IMG/VR virus record: IMGVR_UViG_3300027858_000004
Location: 62,001 to 126,000 of that record
Source of the DNA: a virus
Strand: one strand, 5' to 3'
Length of the DNA: 64,000 nt
Positions 41,185-49,691 of the stretch are shown here, piece after piece. Below the pieces are notes generated by a model that was given only the letters and a program-made list of their open reading frames with translations, had not been told where the DNA came from and searched no databases. Numbering within the stretch: the first letter of the stretch is position 1; each line of letters starts with the position of its first letter. Position numbers and translations under genes: made by a program.

Positions 41185-42153
41185 ATGAGAAAGAAAGTGG
41201 TAATAATTACGACAGGTGGAACCATAGCATCCACAAAAGATGAGAATGGAATGTTGATTTCAGGTCAACTAAATGGAAATGAGTTAGCCGAGATTTGTCA
41301 GCTACCAAGTAATATTGAAATAATAATTTTGGATGTGTTTCAACTTCCGAGTATGCATATTAACATTTCTAGAATGCAAGAAATTAAGAATGTAATTATG
41401 CATACTCTTAATGACAAATCTGTAGACGGTATAGTAGTGACTCATGGAACAGATAGCTTAGAGGAAACTGCATATTTTTTAGATTTAACTATTAATGATT
41501 CAAGACCAATTGTAGTAACTGGTTCTCAGAAGTCTCCGCAAGAGGTTGGAACGGATGTGTTTTCCAATTTAAAGAATTCGATTAGTGTTGCCTTAAATGA
41601 ATCGTTAATAGGTGTAGGTGCTGTTGTAGTGTTCAATGAGAGGATTTATAGTGCGAAATATATTAAGAAGGTTCACGCATCTAATTTACAAGGATTTGAT
41701 TCACTTGGTCATGGGTATCTTGGGATAATTGATAATGATGTGGTTAGTCTATATCAAAAGCCAATCACAAGAGAATCATATAGTTTAATTAATCCGCTAG
41801 AAAAAGTAGACATAGTTAAGTGTTATGCTGGCGCAGATGGATATTTAATTGATGCATTATGCTTAGGTGGGGTTAAAGGTGTGGTCTTGGAGGGGGCTGG
41901 AAGAGGACAAGTATCTCCTGAGATGGTTGCTTCAATAGAAAAAGCTATTGATAACTACTCAATGACAATAGTATTAACGACTAGTACTGAAGAAGGTCAG
42001 GTTCACCCGTCTTACAATTATAAAGGGAGTGCTTATAATTTAGTGAATCTTGGAGTTATACTGGGTGGAGATTATGACAGTAAAAAGGCAAGAATTAAAT
42101 TAGCAGTTTTACTATCGTCTAATACAGATGTTAAGAAGGGATTTGAAAAATAA
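41185..42153 (+). CDS. L-asparaginase, cytoplasmic type
   Basis: About 322 residues (326 if the ATG at 41173 is used). IITTGGTIAST has the nucleophilic Thr, VVTHGTDSLEET the second Thr-Asp pair, and IYSAKYIKK a later Lys; the C-terminal VVLEGAGRGQVSP loop is also typical. It hydrolyses asparagine to aspartate and ammonia. No signal peptide is present. It has its own host-type promoter and sits after the integrase, the pattern of a cargo (moron) gene expressed in the prophage. Some members prefer other amides. Confidence 0.93.
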   Translation: MRKKVVIITTGGTIASTKDENGMLISGQLNGNELAEICQLPSNIEIIILDVFQLPSMHINISRMQEIKNVIMHTLNDKSVDGIVVTHGTDSLEETAYFLDLTINDSRPIVVTGSQKSPQEVGTDVFSNLKNSISVALNESLIGVGAVVVFNERIYSAKYIKKVHASNLQGFDSLGHGYLGIIDNDVVSLYQKPITRESYSLINPLEKVDIVKCYAGADGYLIDALCLGGVKGVVLEGAGRGQVSPEMVASIEKAIDNYSMTIVLTTSTEEGQVHPSYNYKGSAYNLVNLGVILGGDYDSKKARIKLAVLLSSNTDVKKGFEK

Positions 42154-42154
42154 T

Positions 42155-42316
42155 ATGTCGAACATAAAACAAGTATCAGCATTAGCATTTACGCTATTGG
42201 TTAAATCACAGGTATTGACTGAAGAGGAAATTAATGTGGCAAAAGAACAAGGGTACGAGGGATTGTGTGAATTGCTATCTGAAAAAATATTAATCGTCAC
42301 AGGAACTTTAAAATAG
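42155..42316 (+). CDS. small protein, 53 aa (paralogue 1)
   Basis: Helical, SALAFTLLVKSQVLTEEEINVAKEQG resembles the next ORF in spacing and sequence (FTLLKLEGIISEEEYAEAMK). ATG at 42155 begins two bases after the asparaginase stop; an ATG at 42128 lies within the asparaginase gene and is less likely. Confidence 0.6.
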   Translation: MSNIKQVSALAFTLLVKSQVLTEEEINVAKEQGYEGLCELLSEKILIVTGTLK

Positions 42317-42328
42317 GAGGCTATAATA

Positions 42329-42505
42329 TTGGAAGATTTAATTAGACTAACATCAAGGTGCTTTACATTACTTAAGCTTGAAGGAATAATCTCTGAAGAA
42401 GAATATGCAGAAGCTATGAAGGATGAAGACAAGGTATTAGGATTTACAGATTTGGTTAGTAGCAAAATAACGGAGAAGAGAACTATCAATGACAACAACA
42501 ACTAA
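42329..42505 (+). CDS. small protein, 58 aa (paralogue 2)
   Basis: TTG start eight bases after AGGAGG. Acidic and helical, matching the previous ORF across about 40 residues (SEEEYAEAMKDEDKVLGFTD). Overlaps the next gene by 17 bases. The pair may bind each other or DNA; unknown. Confidence 0.65.
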   Translation: MEDLIRLTSRCFTLLKLEGIISEEEYAEAMKDEDKVLGFTDLVSSKITEKRTINDNNN

Positions 42506-42812
42506 AACACTATTCAGTCGAAAGATAAAATGTCAAAACTGCGGCTCTTCCTATTATAAAAAAGTGGAGCGTGGAGTGGTTAAATATGTGTGCAGTTTAT
42601 ACAATAAAACTGGTGAGTGTAAAAGAAATATAGTTTCAGAAGATTTTTTAGTAGACTTATTAGAAAAGAGACTGAATAGAAAGATAACTCGTGAAGTTAT
42701 AGAGAAAAACGTTCAGATGGTTATGATTGAAAATGTTGACCCATATCTATTAGAAATTCATTTTTACAATCAAAAGTCCATAACTTTTTCTAAAGATTCC
42801 ATCATATATTAA
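42489..42812 (+). CDS. orphan recombinase zinc-ribbon protein, 107 aa
   Basis: CQNCGSSYYKK and YVCSLYNKTGEC form the zinc beta-ribbon of large serine recombinases, followed by the family's VSEDFLVDLLEKRL helix and a C-terminal strand-rich tail. No catalytic domain is present. It may be a remnant of a recombinase or a modulator that binds integrase or att DNA. It ends the plus-strand module. Confidence 0.75.
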   Translation: MTTTTKTLFSRKIKCQNCGSSYYKKVERGVVKYVCSLYNKTGECKRNIVSEDFLVDLLEKRLNRKITREVIEKNVQMVMIENVDPYLLEIHFYNQKSITFSKDSIIY

Positions 42813-42870
42813 AGGGGCGACAGGTCATTTTTAGAAAAACTAACAGGAGGGAGGATAAACGCTTGATATA

Positions 42871-42890
42871 ACTGTATACTATGTAAACTT
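42871..42890. repeat. second copy of an operator-like motif
   Basis: ACTGTATACTATGTAAACTT matches 34613-34631 (ACTGTATACTTGTAAACTT) except one inserted base, and both copies lie next to a CGTCCCTTTTAA-like sequence. Confidence 0.5.
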
Positions 42891-42919
42891 AAAGGGGCGA
42901 CAAATATCGTCCCTTTAAG
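42888..42919. terminator. bidirectional hairpin between converging gene sets
   Basis: CTTAAAGGG (42888-42896) pairs with CCCTTTAAG (42911-42919) and CGA with TCG inside (13 pairs with one G-U). It sits between the end of the plus-strand genes and the end of the minus-strand endolysin gene. The T run is weak. Confidence 0.55.
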
Positions 42920-42953
42920 TGTGTTTAAGATGCTAAAAGACATTGAAAGTGTA

Positions 42954-43850
42954 TTAGTTTTTAGTCTCATTTATAACGTAAACAACCCAACCAAATTTAT
43001 CTTTCAACTGTTTTCCAACAGCTTCAGCATCTTCTTTTGCTGTAAATGTTCCAGTATAAATACGATACTCTGGGTTAAATCCAAGTGACTCTGGCTTCTC
43101 ATAAACAACACCAGTAAACTCAGTTTTCATTTTAGCTACTCCATCTGCCAATGCTTTTGCATCGGGGAATGTTCCAGTTTTGAGTCTGTACGTTCCTTTA
43201 GCTTTAGCAGGAGCTGGAACAGGCTTTGGAGTTGTTGTAACTTCTGCGGTAGGCTTCTTCAAAATTTCTAAGGTTTTGGCTCCAGCAATCCCATCAACAG
43301 TTAATCCATTTTTCTTCTGGAAGTCTTTTACTGCATCTAACGTAGCGTTGCCTGAAATACCATCCACAACTAACTTATATCCAAATTTATTTAACAATGT
43401 TTGCAATTCAAGTGTCACTGAATCTACTACGTATTTCAATGGGTCTTTTGCATATGTGTAACTGCTATTTCTCTTTCCACCTACATGAACCTCAAAATGT
43501 AAATGAATCCCAGTAGAGTTTCCAGTAGTACCTTTAACTCCAATTTTCTGACCTTGCTTAACCTTATCTCCAACTTTTACCGACATAGATGTCAAATGTG
43601 CATAAAGTGTTTGATACGTAATGCCATTAATTAGATGTGTAATGATAATTGTGTTGCCATAGCCATCAAATACACTCGAACGCTCTACCGTACCATCGGC
43701 AGAAGCTATTATAGTATTGTCAGAAGGGGTGTTCCCATAATCTACTCCCCAGTGCATCTTTTTGGTTTTAGAAATGGGATGAATACGATATCCAAAAGGG
43801 CTAGTAATGCGTCCGTTACAAGGAACTATAAAATTACTCATGTGTTTCAC
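42954..43850 (-). CDS. endolysin: M23 peptidase, PG-binding and SPOR domains
   Basis: 298 residues. The M23 domain (SPFGYRIHPISK, HWGVDYGNT, LHFEVHVGG) occupies residues 10-140 with the zinc ligands His, Asp and His. A peptidoglycan-binding helical domain (LLNKFGYKLVVDGISG, residues 150-195) follows, then a C-terminal SPOR domain (GTYRLKTGTF and YRIYTGTF, residues 218-298). It cleaves peptide bridges in the host wall for lysis. ATG, overlapping the end of the upstream holin-like gene. Confidence 0.9.
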   Translation of the reverse strand: MKHMSNFIVPCNGRITSPFGYRIHPISKTKKMHWGVDYGNTPSDNTIIASADGTVERSSVFDGYGNTIIITHLINGITYQTLYAHLTSMSVKVGDKVKQGQKIGVKGTTGNSTGIHLHFEVHVGGKRNSSYTYAKDPLKYVVDSVTLELQTLLNKFGYKLVVDGISGNATLDAVKDFQKKNGLTVDGIAGAKTLEILKKPTAEVTTTPKPVPAPAKAKGTYRLKTGTFPDAKALADGVAKMKTEFTGVVYEKPESLGFNPEYRIYTGTFTAKEDAEAVGKQLKDKFGWVVYVINETKN

Positions 43851-44205
43851 CTACCAATTGTTCACCGTTTACCAGTTCTTTTGCAGCTTTATTGCTGTTA
43901 AGCATATCTCTCATTTCAATGAGTGCTTGGTCTACTAATAGACTAAACATATTAAACGTAACTAATTTAGAGATAACTGGGAATCTTGTGATAAACATAT
44001 CATATACCATATGAAGCTTTATCTTTCCTACGGAGCTACCTAGCTCTTTCTCAGCGAACGTTACACCATATAGCAACCAAGATTTAACTTGTTCTATTTG
44101 TTTCTTACTAGGTTGAGTGAAAAATTTGTATGCACCGATACCTAAAGCAATAACCAAGATAACCACTACTACAATAGTTGTCCAATTTTCAATTATGAAA
44201 TTCAT
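43834..44205 (-). CDS. holin-like membrane protein (LLH type)
   Basis: 123 residues. One N-terminal transmembrane segment (TTIVVVVILVIALGIGAYKFF) followed by a soluble helical domain (AEKELGSSVGKIKLHMVYDMF). The layout fits phage holin LLH-family proteins. Starts four bases within the previous gene. It probably forms or regulates the membrane lesion that lets the endolysin act. Confidence 0.75.
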   Translation of the reverse strand: MNFIIENWTTIVVVVILVIALGIGAYKFFTQPSKKQIEQVKSWLLYGVTFAEKELGSSVGKIKLHMVYDMFITRFPVISKLVTFNMFSLLVDQALIEMRDMLNSNKAAKELVNGEQLVGETHE

Positions 44206-44552
44206 AATATTTCTTCCTCCTCGATAATAATTTCTTCCGCAATAGTTTCAGCCGTTCCATTTTTAGCATCTCTACGCTCTTTCATTTCATTTGTAACTTT
44301 CTCTACACCTTCTATAGTGAATACAGAGGCAACGATGGTCATAATTACAGGAGTAACTATGTCCACCAGCCTAAGATACATTTCATCCAAAGGTCTTCCT
44401 ATTAACAATATTGTTAGACCCACTGCTATAAATAAGAAGAACACTGAGGTTGAGATTAACAGCAAATAATCACGCTGAGTAATTCCATCGCTGTCATTTA
44501 AGAAAGTTTGATATTCAATAATCTTTCTTGTTTTCTTAGGTTTTTTAGCCAT
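44202..44552 (-). CDS. holin-like protein, two transmembrane segments
   Basis: 116 residues with hydrophobic segments at about 30-50 and 64-82 and a charged, Glu-rich C-terminus (ETIAEEIIIEEEEIL). Located between a coiled-coil protein and another holin-like gene. ATG after AGGAGG. A role in lysis is inferred from position and topology. Confidence 0.65.
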   Translation of the reverse strand: MAKKPKKTRKIIEYQTFLNDSDGITQRDYLLLISTSVFFLFIAVGLTILLIGRPLDEMYLRLVDIVTPVIMTIVASVFTIEGVEKVTNEMKERRDAKNGTAETIAEEIIIEEEEIL

Positions 44553-44564
44553 GTGTGATACCTC

Positions 44565-45077
44565 CTATTTACTCCATCCAAGTTTAAACGCTAGGAAACC
44601 AGCTAGAGCACCTATTAGCCCTAGAATAAAAGTTGCACCACCTTTTTTCACAACAGCCCACAAATCCACTTTATTTCCATCTTCCAATGCCTCGACTTTA
44701 GAATCCACAATACTAATTTTGGCATCGTATTTAGCATCGAATTTACCAACGTCTGTTTTAATTTGGTGGATATCATCTTTCATATCTTTAACTTCATAGC
44801 GAAGGCTTTTATATGATTCTTCAACATCTCCCAACACAGTAGATAATCTTCCCATTTGGTCGTGCATCATTTGGTCTTGTTTCTCTTGTCTTAGTTGACG
44901 CTCTTTACTCATTTCTACCTGATTTTCAAGGATGCTTGTTAGCCTAGCAAAAGTGGGAGCTATATCTTGCTCCTCCGTAATTTGCATACGTCTTTCTAGG
45001 TTTTTTACCCACTCTTCGGTCTTGGCTTGTCTAACATACATTGCTGTATTTTCTTGTAATTCGTATCCTTCAATCAT
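44565..45077 (-). CDS. coiled-coil membrane protein, XhlA/BhlA-like
   Basis: 170 residues. A long charged coiled-coil (residues 30-140, with VKDMKDDIHQIKTDVGKFDAK) is followed by a C-terminal hydrophobic anchor (ATFILGLIGALAGFLAFKLG). XhlA-type proteins with this shape work with holins in Bacillus prophages. Order (coiled coil, holins, endolysin) fits a lysis cassette. Confidence 0.7.
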   Translation of the reverse strand: MIEGYELQENTAMYVRQAKTEEWVKNLERRMQITEEQDIAPTFARLTSILENQVEMSKERQLRQEKQDQMMHDQMGRLSTVLGDVEESYKSLRYEVKDMKDDIHQIKTDVGKFDAKYDAKISIVDSKVEALEDGNKVDLWAVVKKGGATFILGLIGALAGFLAFKLGWSK

Positions 45078-45092
45078 TCTCTTTTAGCTCCT

Positions 45093-45512
45093 TTAGTTAA
45101 TTTCTTCTACGATTTCGCACCATCTGTCGTACTGAGTAGCTTCATCTCCAGAGAACTCTAAGTCACAATCCAAAACAATATTTTTCACTTCGATTAACAT
45201 ATCTAAAACTTCTTGAGTTTCTTCAATAATAAAATCTTCTTCTAAGATGCAAATAACTTCTTTATTGAATTCCTCCACATCTCCGATTACGATTCCTTCT
45301 TGACCAGCTTCATTTTCCTGATAAACGATTTCACCTTTTTCATCTCTTTTGGCAAACTCATTTACTAGTTGTTCTCTTTCTGCTATTTGCAACTCCAGTC
45401 TTCCTTGCAAAACTTTGACAAATCGTGTTCTCATTCGTGATTGTTTACCTCTTAGTGTTAAGTCAAATAAAAATCTTCCGAACTGTTCAACCTCATAGTT
45501 TTTAATAATCAT
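45093..45512 (-). CDS. hypothetical protein, 139 aa
   Basis: Acidic soluble protein, first of the lysis cluster. No family recognised. ATG after AGGAGA. It follows two terminators, so the cluster may start from a promoter in this area that I could not define. Confidence 0.6.
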   Translation of the reverse strand: MIIKNYEVEQFGRFLFDLTLRGKQSRMRTRFVKVLQGRLELQIAEREQLVNEFAKRDEKGEIVYQENEAGQEGIVIGDVEEFNKEVICILEEDFIIEETQEVLDMLIEVKNIVLDCDLEFSGDEATQYDRWCEIVEEIN

Positions 45513-45550
45513 TTAATAATATTCTCCTTTTATTCTATTTTTTGTAAATT

Positions 45551-45570
45551 AAAAACCCCATAAGTTGGGG
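45551..45570 (-). terminator. intrinsic terminator (minus strand), second
   Basis: CCCCA (45556-45560) pairs with TGGGG (45566-45570) and the T run follows on the minus strand (AAAAA on plus at 45551-45555). Confidence 0.75.
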
Positions 45571-45602
45571 CTCTCTGTTAATGCATATTAAATAATCTAT
45601 AT

Positions 45603-45630
45603 AAAAAGAGAGTTACCGAAGTAACTCTCT
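45603..45630 (-). terminator. intrinsic terminator (minus strand), first after the tail genes
   Basis: AGAGAGTTAC (45607-45616) pairs perfectly with GTAACTCTCT (45621-45630), loop CGAA on plus (TTCG on minus), then TTTTT on the minus strand. It closes the tail-gene transcript. Confidence 0.9.
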
Positions 45631-45635
45631 ACAAT

Positions 45636-47774
45636 TTATATAATGAAAGCGTAACTTCCACCTTTACCACGTACTTGTATTACCGTATCAACATCTGAGG
45701 CTCTTAGTATTCTAGGGAGAATCTCAACCATCACATCACTGTCTCCGAAGTATGGAATGTGAATCTCAGTTAAAATATTAGGTCTAGATATTGAAATTTC
45801 AACTTCCACATTAGAATTAGGTATTGCTTCAATTTCAACCAAAATACTATTGTGTATCATTATAGTTATTTCAGTTTCCACATCATCACGATATTTTACT
45901 TCGACAGCAGCTTCTATATCACGATACTCAGTTACTGTGATTTCAGTTAATGTATCAGGTCTAGATATTGAAATTGTAGTATCAACACTATCATCGCCTA
46001 ATGCACGAATAAGTATTTCAGTTTCAATTTCATCTTCACCAATTCCACGTATTTCTATTTCAGTGAGCACTATCTCTCTCGTTACTGAAACTTGAACAAC
46101 AATGTCGTCATCATCAGGAACTCGAACTGATATTTCAGTATCCACAGTGTCTTGGTCAATCGCTCTAATTTCTAATTCAGTAAGTAATGATTCTCTGGTT
46201 ACAGAAATTTGTACTGGAACGGTGTCATCAGCTAATGCTCTAACTTCCAACTCAGTATCGATAGTATCTTCTGTGATTGCTCTGATTTCAATTTCAGTTG
46301 GGACTTTTTCACGACTAGCGCTTACTTCTACTAATTTATCGTTTTCTAATCCACGCTCAACTTCAAGTTCAACATAAACATCATTCCAAGGTCTAACGTA
46401 GATTTCTGCATATACCATCTCTCTTGATATGCTTATTTCTGCTAATTTATCGTTTTCAATTCCCCGTTCAACTTCAATCACAGTAGGGATATCGTTTCTG
46501 TATCGAACGTATATTTCTGTATTAAGATGCTCTCTAGTTACACTTATTTCAGCTAATTTCACATCATCATCATAGCGTTGTATTTCAATCACAGTTTCAA
46601 CGTTGTTTTTATATTTAACTTCAATCTCAACAAACTGGTACGGCTTAGATACTGTAATTTCAGCAAGTTGGATACTTTCAAGAGGTAGTCTAGGTGTAAT
46701 TTCAACTAAGATACTATCATCGTCAATTACAGATATCGTAATTTCAGACCAGATATTAGGCTTAGTTACTGTAATTTCAGTTTCTAATTCTTCGATTACT
46801 GGTGATTCATATCGATGCACTTCTAATTCAACTAAAATATCATCACTCTTATTTGAATAAGCAACTTCAATTTGAGTTAATACGTCTTTATTTCCAGTTT
46901 GCCAAACAAATATTTCTGTAGGAACTTGACTTCTACCACCACTATAAATACGACCATCATAGTATGTTATTAATAATTCAGGTGGTCTAGATGATTCTCT
47001 AGATTTAAAGTTAATATAACCAAATGAGCTATCTGATTCATTTGCATATCTCAATACTAATCCTTCATTAGAAATTACATTTCTAATCCAGTCCTCAGTT
47101 AATTTAGTAACTTCGAATTCAATATACTTCTCTACAGAATTATTTATAAATTTGGTAGTAGCCAATGAAATTGGATTTGGTCTATTTACGTGGGTAACAC
47201 CATATTCTTGCCATAGTTGATTAAGTGTTAGTAATTCAATATTAACTCCATTAGGTACTGTTCCTGAGTAATGTAATCTTATTTTAGACTCAATGATTAC
47301 AAAGAAAGGATTCCAATTGGAAAAATCAAATTGCAAGTAAGAACGGAATCTGTCGTCCGATGTAGAACCCACGTTTAATGATGCTGTATCGCCATAGTTA
47401 AGTGTTTGGTAAACACTCTTTTCACGAGTAAATGCATCCTTAACAGGGTGAAGAATATCCGTAATTTTAGGTGGTTCTTGTATTTCATATAAAGCTTTCA
47501 TTCTACTATGTGGTCTTACTTCGATTTCCACTGGAACAGCTTTCCATCCATAAGGCTGAATCTCAGTAAGCACATCTGAAATATTACCATATGCAACATC
47601 TATTTCTGCATTGAGAATATTTTCTTCTTCAACTCGAATAGCAATTTCAGTCAATACATCGTCATTGTTTCCTTGACGTATTAATATTTCAGATAAGACT
47701 TCACTGTAGCCTGAGCCAATTACAGTGAACTTACCACTCATTTTGTTTGATGATACTATCTGACTAGCATCCAT
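45636..47774 (-). CDS. tail-fibre-like protein with beta-repeat array and DNRLRE-like domain
   Basis: About 712 residues. Beta-strand repeats of about 20-25 residues (with TEIEIRAI, AEISVTRE, VEIEVRY style strands and Asp-rich turns) cover residues 10-95 and about 285-710. They flank a DNRLRE-like domain (ASLNVGSTSDDRFRSYLQFD, LRYANESDSSFGYINFKS). Such arrays usually form elongated surface or fibre structures. ATG at 47774 has the better spacing from AGGATG; GTG at 47783 is the alternative. It is the last gene of the tail operon. Confidence 0.75.
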   Translation of the reverse strand: MDASQIVSSNKMSGKFTVIGSGYSEVLSEILIRQGNNDDVLTEIAIRVEEENILNAEIDVAYGNISDVLTEIQPYGWKAVPVEIEVRPHSRMKALYEIQEPPKITDILHPVKDAFTREKSVYQTLNYGDTASLNVGSTSDDRFRSYLQFDFSNWNPFFVIIESKIRLHYSGTVPNGVNIELLTLNQLWQEYGVTHVNRPNPISLATTKFINNSVEKYIEFEVTKLTEDWIRNVISNEGLVLRYANESDSSFGYINFKSRESSRPPELLITYYDGRIYSGGRSQVPTEIFVWQTGNKDVLTQIEVAYSNKSDDILVELEVHRYESPVIEELETEITVTKPNIWSEITISVIDDDSILVEITPRLPLESIQLAEITVSKPYQFVEIEVKYKNNVETVIEIQRYDDDVKLAEISVTREHLNTEIYVRYRNDIPTVIEVERGIENDKLAEISISREMVYAEIYVRPWNDVYVELEVERGLENDKLVEVSASREKVPTEIEIRAITEDTIDTELEVRALADDTVPVQISVTRESLLTELEIRAIDQDTVDTEISVRVPDDDDIVVQVSVTREIVLTEIEIRGIGEDEIETEILIRALGDDSVDTTISISRPDTLTEITVTEYRDIEAAVEVKYRDDVETEITIMIHNSILVEIEAIPNSNVEVEISISRPNILTEIHIPYFGDSDVMVEILPRILRASDVDTVIQVRGKGGSYAFII

Positions 47775-47788
47775 AATTCTCACATCCT

Positions 47789-47806
47789 ATCACATTGTAT
47801 TGTGAT
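47789..47806 (-). promoter_or_regulatory. AUACAA-loop hairpin before the 45636-47774 gene
   Basis: ATCACA (47789-47794), spacer TTGTAT, TGTGAT (47801-47806). On the minus strand this is a 6-bp hairpin with loop ATACAA directly upstream of the AGGATG ribosome site. See the two other copies at 49575 and 57393. Confidence 0.5.
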
Positions 47807-49560
47807 TAGATTACTTTATCAGCAGTAACTATAATATCAAATTCTCCTGAAGTCGGAGGAGTTACCCCTAATTGAGTTGCTAATCTTATATAAAAAGTTA
47901 ATTCTTCGCCATCCTCTAGTGTCTGTGCATATAGCAGCTCATCCAATGACTCAAACGATATTTCATTTGTACCAAATCTTGCAGACATACCAACGGGGAA
48001 ATTAGCTTGGTTTGCACGAATAAGAATATTATTTACAGGATAACCATATGTGTTACGCAATATGATTGCTTGTTCAACAGTAGTCTGTCCTGCAATAATA
48101 ATACCGAAATCAAGATTTTGTAGAATCTCACCAACATCAGTAGAGTAATATTTACCAGTTGAATCCAAGAACATTAATCCATTATAAGTACCAACAAAAT
48201 TAGTTTGCCAATAGTCTGTTGCACCCCAATAATCTTGAAATTCAATTCGCAACACATTGTTTTCATCAATTTTTATCTCATCATTGGATAGTGTTAATGC
48301 TACATCTAATGGTGCAGCTTGCAATGGTGTAAAATCACCTGATTGTGGGAAATATGGATTACCGTTTAACAATACTCTATATTGAACTTTACCTGAGTCG
48401 GCATCATCCACTGAGCCTGTAATTGTCTTTCCAGCAAATGTTACGTTGATTGTCGAAGTAGTATTAAGAATATATAACTTAGCATCAGAAACCTTAGTGC
48501 TATACTTAGGTGCTAAATCTGCATAAGAAATCTTATCAACAATTGAAGTTGATTTTCCTCGAATGTCATCGTCCAAATAAACACCCACATATAGATTATC
48601 ATGTGACCAAGAAGTCCATTGAGGCTCTTGCATGTTAAGAATCGTTTTATATGTCATACCTTTTGTTAATATGTTGCTATTAACTGAAGCATCAACGGAA
48701 ACGAAACTCGTACCATCCCACGTATACCATGCGGTTTTATTAGGGGAGATAAGATATCTAGTGTTATTTTTAACATCGTTATTAATACCTTCTGAAACCA
48801 TCAGGTCACTCAAGTTACCATAAATTCCTGCTGGATTTTTAAGGTGTACGAATTGAGGAACTGGTATGGCAGATAAACCTAATCCTTTACCTTGTACTGT
48901 CACATCAATCCCATTAGCTACATTTCCTGTAGGTACGTAAGTTAGCAATTTAACATCAGGATTTATTAATAGCAATTCAGACCACGCTTCAGACTTAATT
49001 AACGATAAATCATCATGCCCATATGTTTCGAAGTCTGATTTGGAAGGGGGAGAAGCTATAGTTTTCCATCCAGCGTTGTAATATCTAGTTGTTCCATTTA
49101 ATGAAATCAGAGTTTTATTTACTGGCAAGCCAAATACCCCATTGAAGTCAATATCAACAGCATCAAAAAGGTATATTTTATCTACTGTTTGAGGATAGAT
49201 TTTCACTTCATGGTATTCATCTGCTAAGTTTATTTTTTCGAATAGAAGAGCTTGATGTGTAGCTGTACTATATATTTGAGTAAAATTACTTTTAATTCCA
49301 TCAATCTCTATAGCTACAGAATTATCGAAAGCTGTATTACTTGTACTTGAACCTATTATTCTAATTTTTGTTCCTTTAAAGTAAAACTTCATGAAATTTA
49401 AGTTTCCTACAACACCCTTACCTCTCATAGCTCTACTGCCAAAGTAACCGATGTAACTGTTTTCCTCCCATAAACCAGAGTAAGAGAAATTAACATTGGT
49501 ATCATCGTATCTTTTCCACCCTACTTCTGGGGTAATTAAAGCTTGATTTAAAGTTGCCAT
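47806..49560 (-). CDS. tail fibre / receptor-binding-like protein, 584 aa
   Basis: Likely a beta-rich structural protein. The N-terminal part (residues 1-130) looks like a carbohydrate-binding module (FKGTKIRIIGSSTSNTAFDNSV). It contains the module NKTLISLNGTTRYYNAGWKTI, also seen in the next fibre genes, and a later domain with tail-like beta strands (residues 370-584). ATG after AAGGAGATG. Confidence 0.65.
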   Translation of the reverse strand: MATLNQALITPEVGWKRYDDTNVNFSYSGLWEENSYIGYFGSRAMRGKGVVGNLNFMKFYFKGTKIRIIGSSTSNTAFDNSVAIEIDGIKSNFTQIYSTATHQALLFEKINLADEYHEVKIYPQTVDKIYLFDAVDIDFNGVFGLPVNKTLISLNGTTRYYNAGWKTIASPPSKSDFETYGHDDLSLIKSEAWSELLLINPDVKLLTYVPTGNVANGIDVTVQGKGLGLSAIPVPQFVHLKNPAGIYGNLSDLMVSEGINNDVKNNTRYLISPNKTAWYTWDGTSFVSVDASVNSNILTKGMTYKTILNMQEPQWTSWSHDNLYVGVYLDDDIRGKSTSIVDKISYADLAPKYSTKVSDAKLYILNTTSTINVTFAGKTITGSVDDADSGKVQYRVLLNGNPYFPQSGDFTPLQAAPLDVALTLSNDEIKIDENNVLRIEFQDYWGATDYWQTNFVGTYNGLMFLDSTGKYYSTDVGEILQNLDFGIIIAGQTTVEQAIILRNTYGYPVNNILIRANQANFPVGMSARFGTNEISFESLDELLYAQTLEDGEELTFYIRLATQLGVTPPTSGEFDIIVTADKVI

Positions 49561-49574
49561 AAATCTTCATCTCC

Positions 49575-49592
49575 TTTGCATTGTATTGCAAA
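49575..49592 (-). promoter_or_regulatory. AUACAA-loop hairpin before the 47806-49560 gene
   Basis: TTTGCA (49575-49580), TTGTAT, TGCAAA (49587-49592): 6-bp stem with an ATACAA loop on the minus strand, touching the AGGAG ribosome site. Confidence 0.5.
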
Positions 49593-49606
49593 TTTCTATT
49601 TTCAAT

Positions 49607-49656
49607 AAAAAAGAGATGTCCTAAAACTCCCATTTTACAGGGATTCTAGACATCTC
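49607..49656 (-). terminator. intrinsic terminator (minus strand)
   Basis: GAGATGTC (49613-49620) pairs with GACATCTC (49649-49656); the minus strand then has a T run (49607-49612). It lies after the LamG-like fibre gene. Confidence 0.8.
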
Positions 49657-49691
49657 AAATATCAGTAAAATAACTATTTTATCTTGTTACT

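Noticed and set aside
42329-42505. 58-residue protein as the SprB-type directionality factor
   Set aside because: Length matches what I recall of SprB, but it is acidic and more like its own neighbour; no sequence evidence for the role.
1-42800. Long open frames on the minus strand in the early region
   Set aside because: They are mirror frames of plus-strand genes, lack ribosome sites and have no family pattern.
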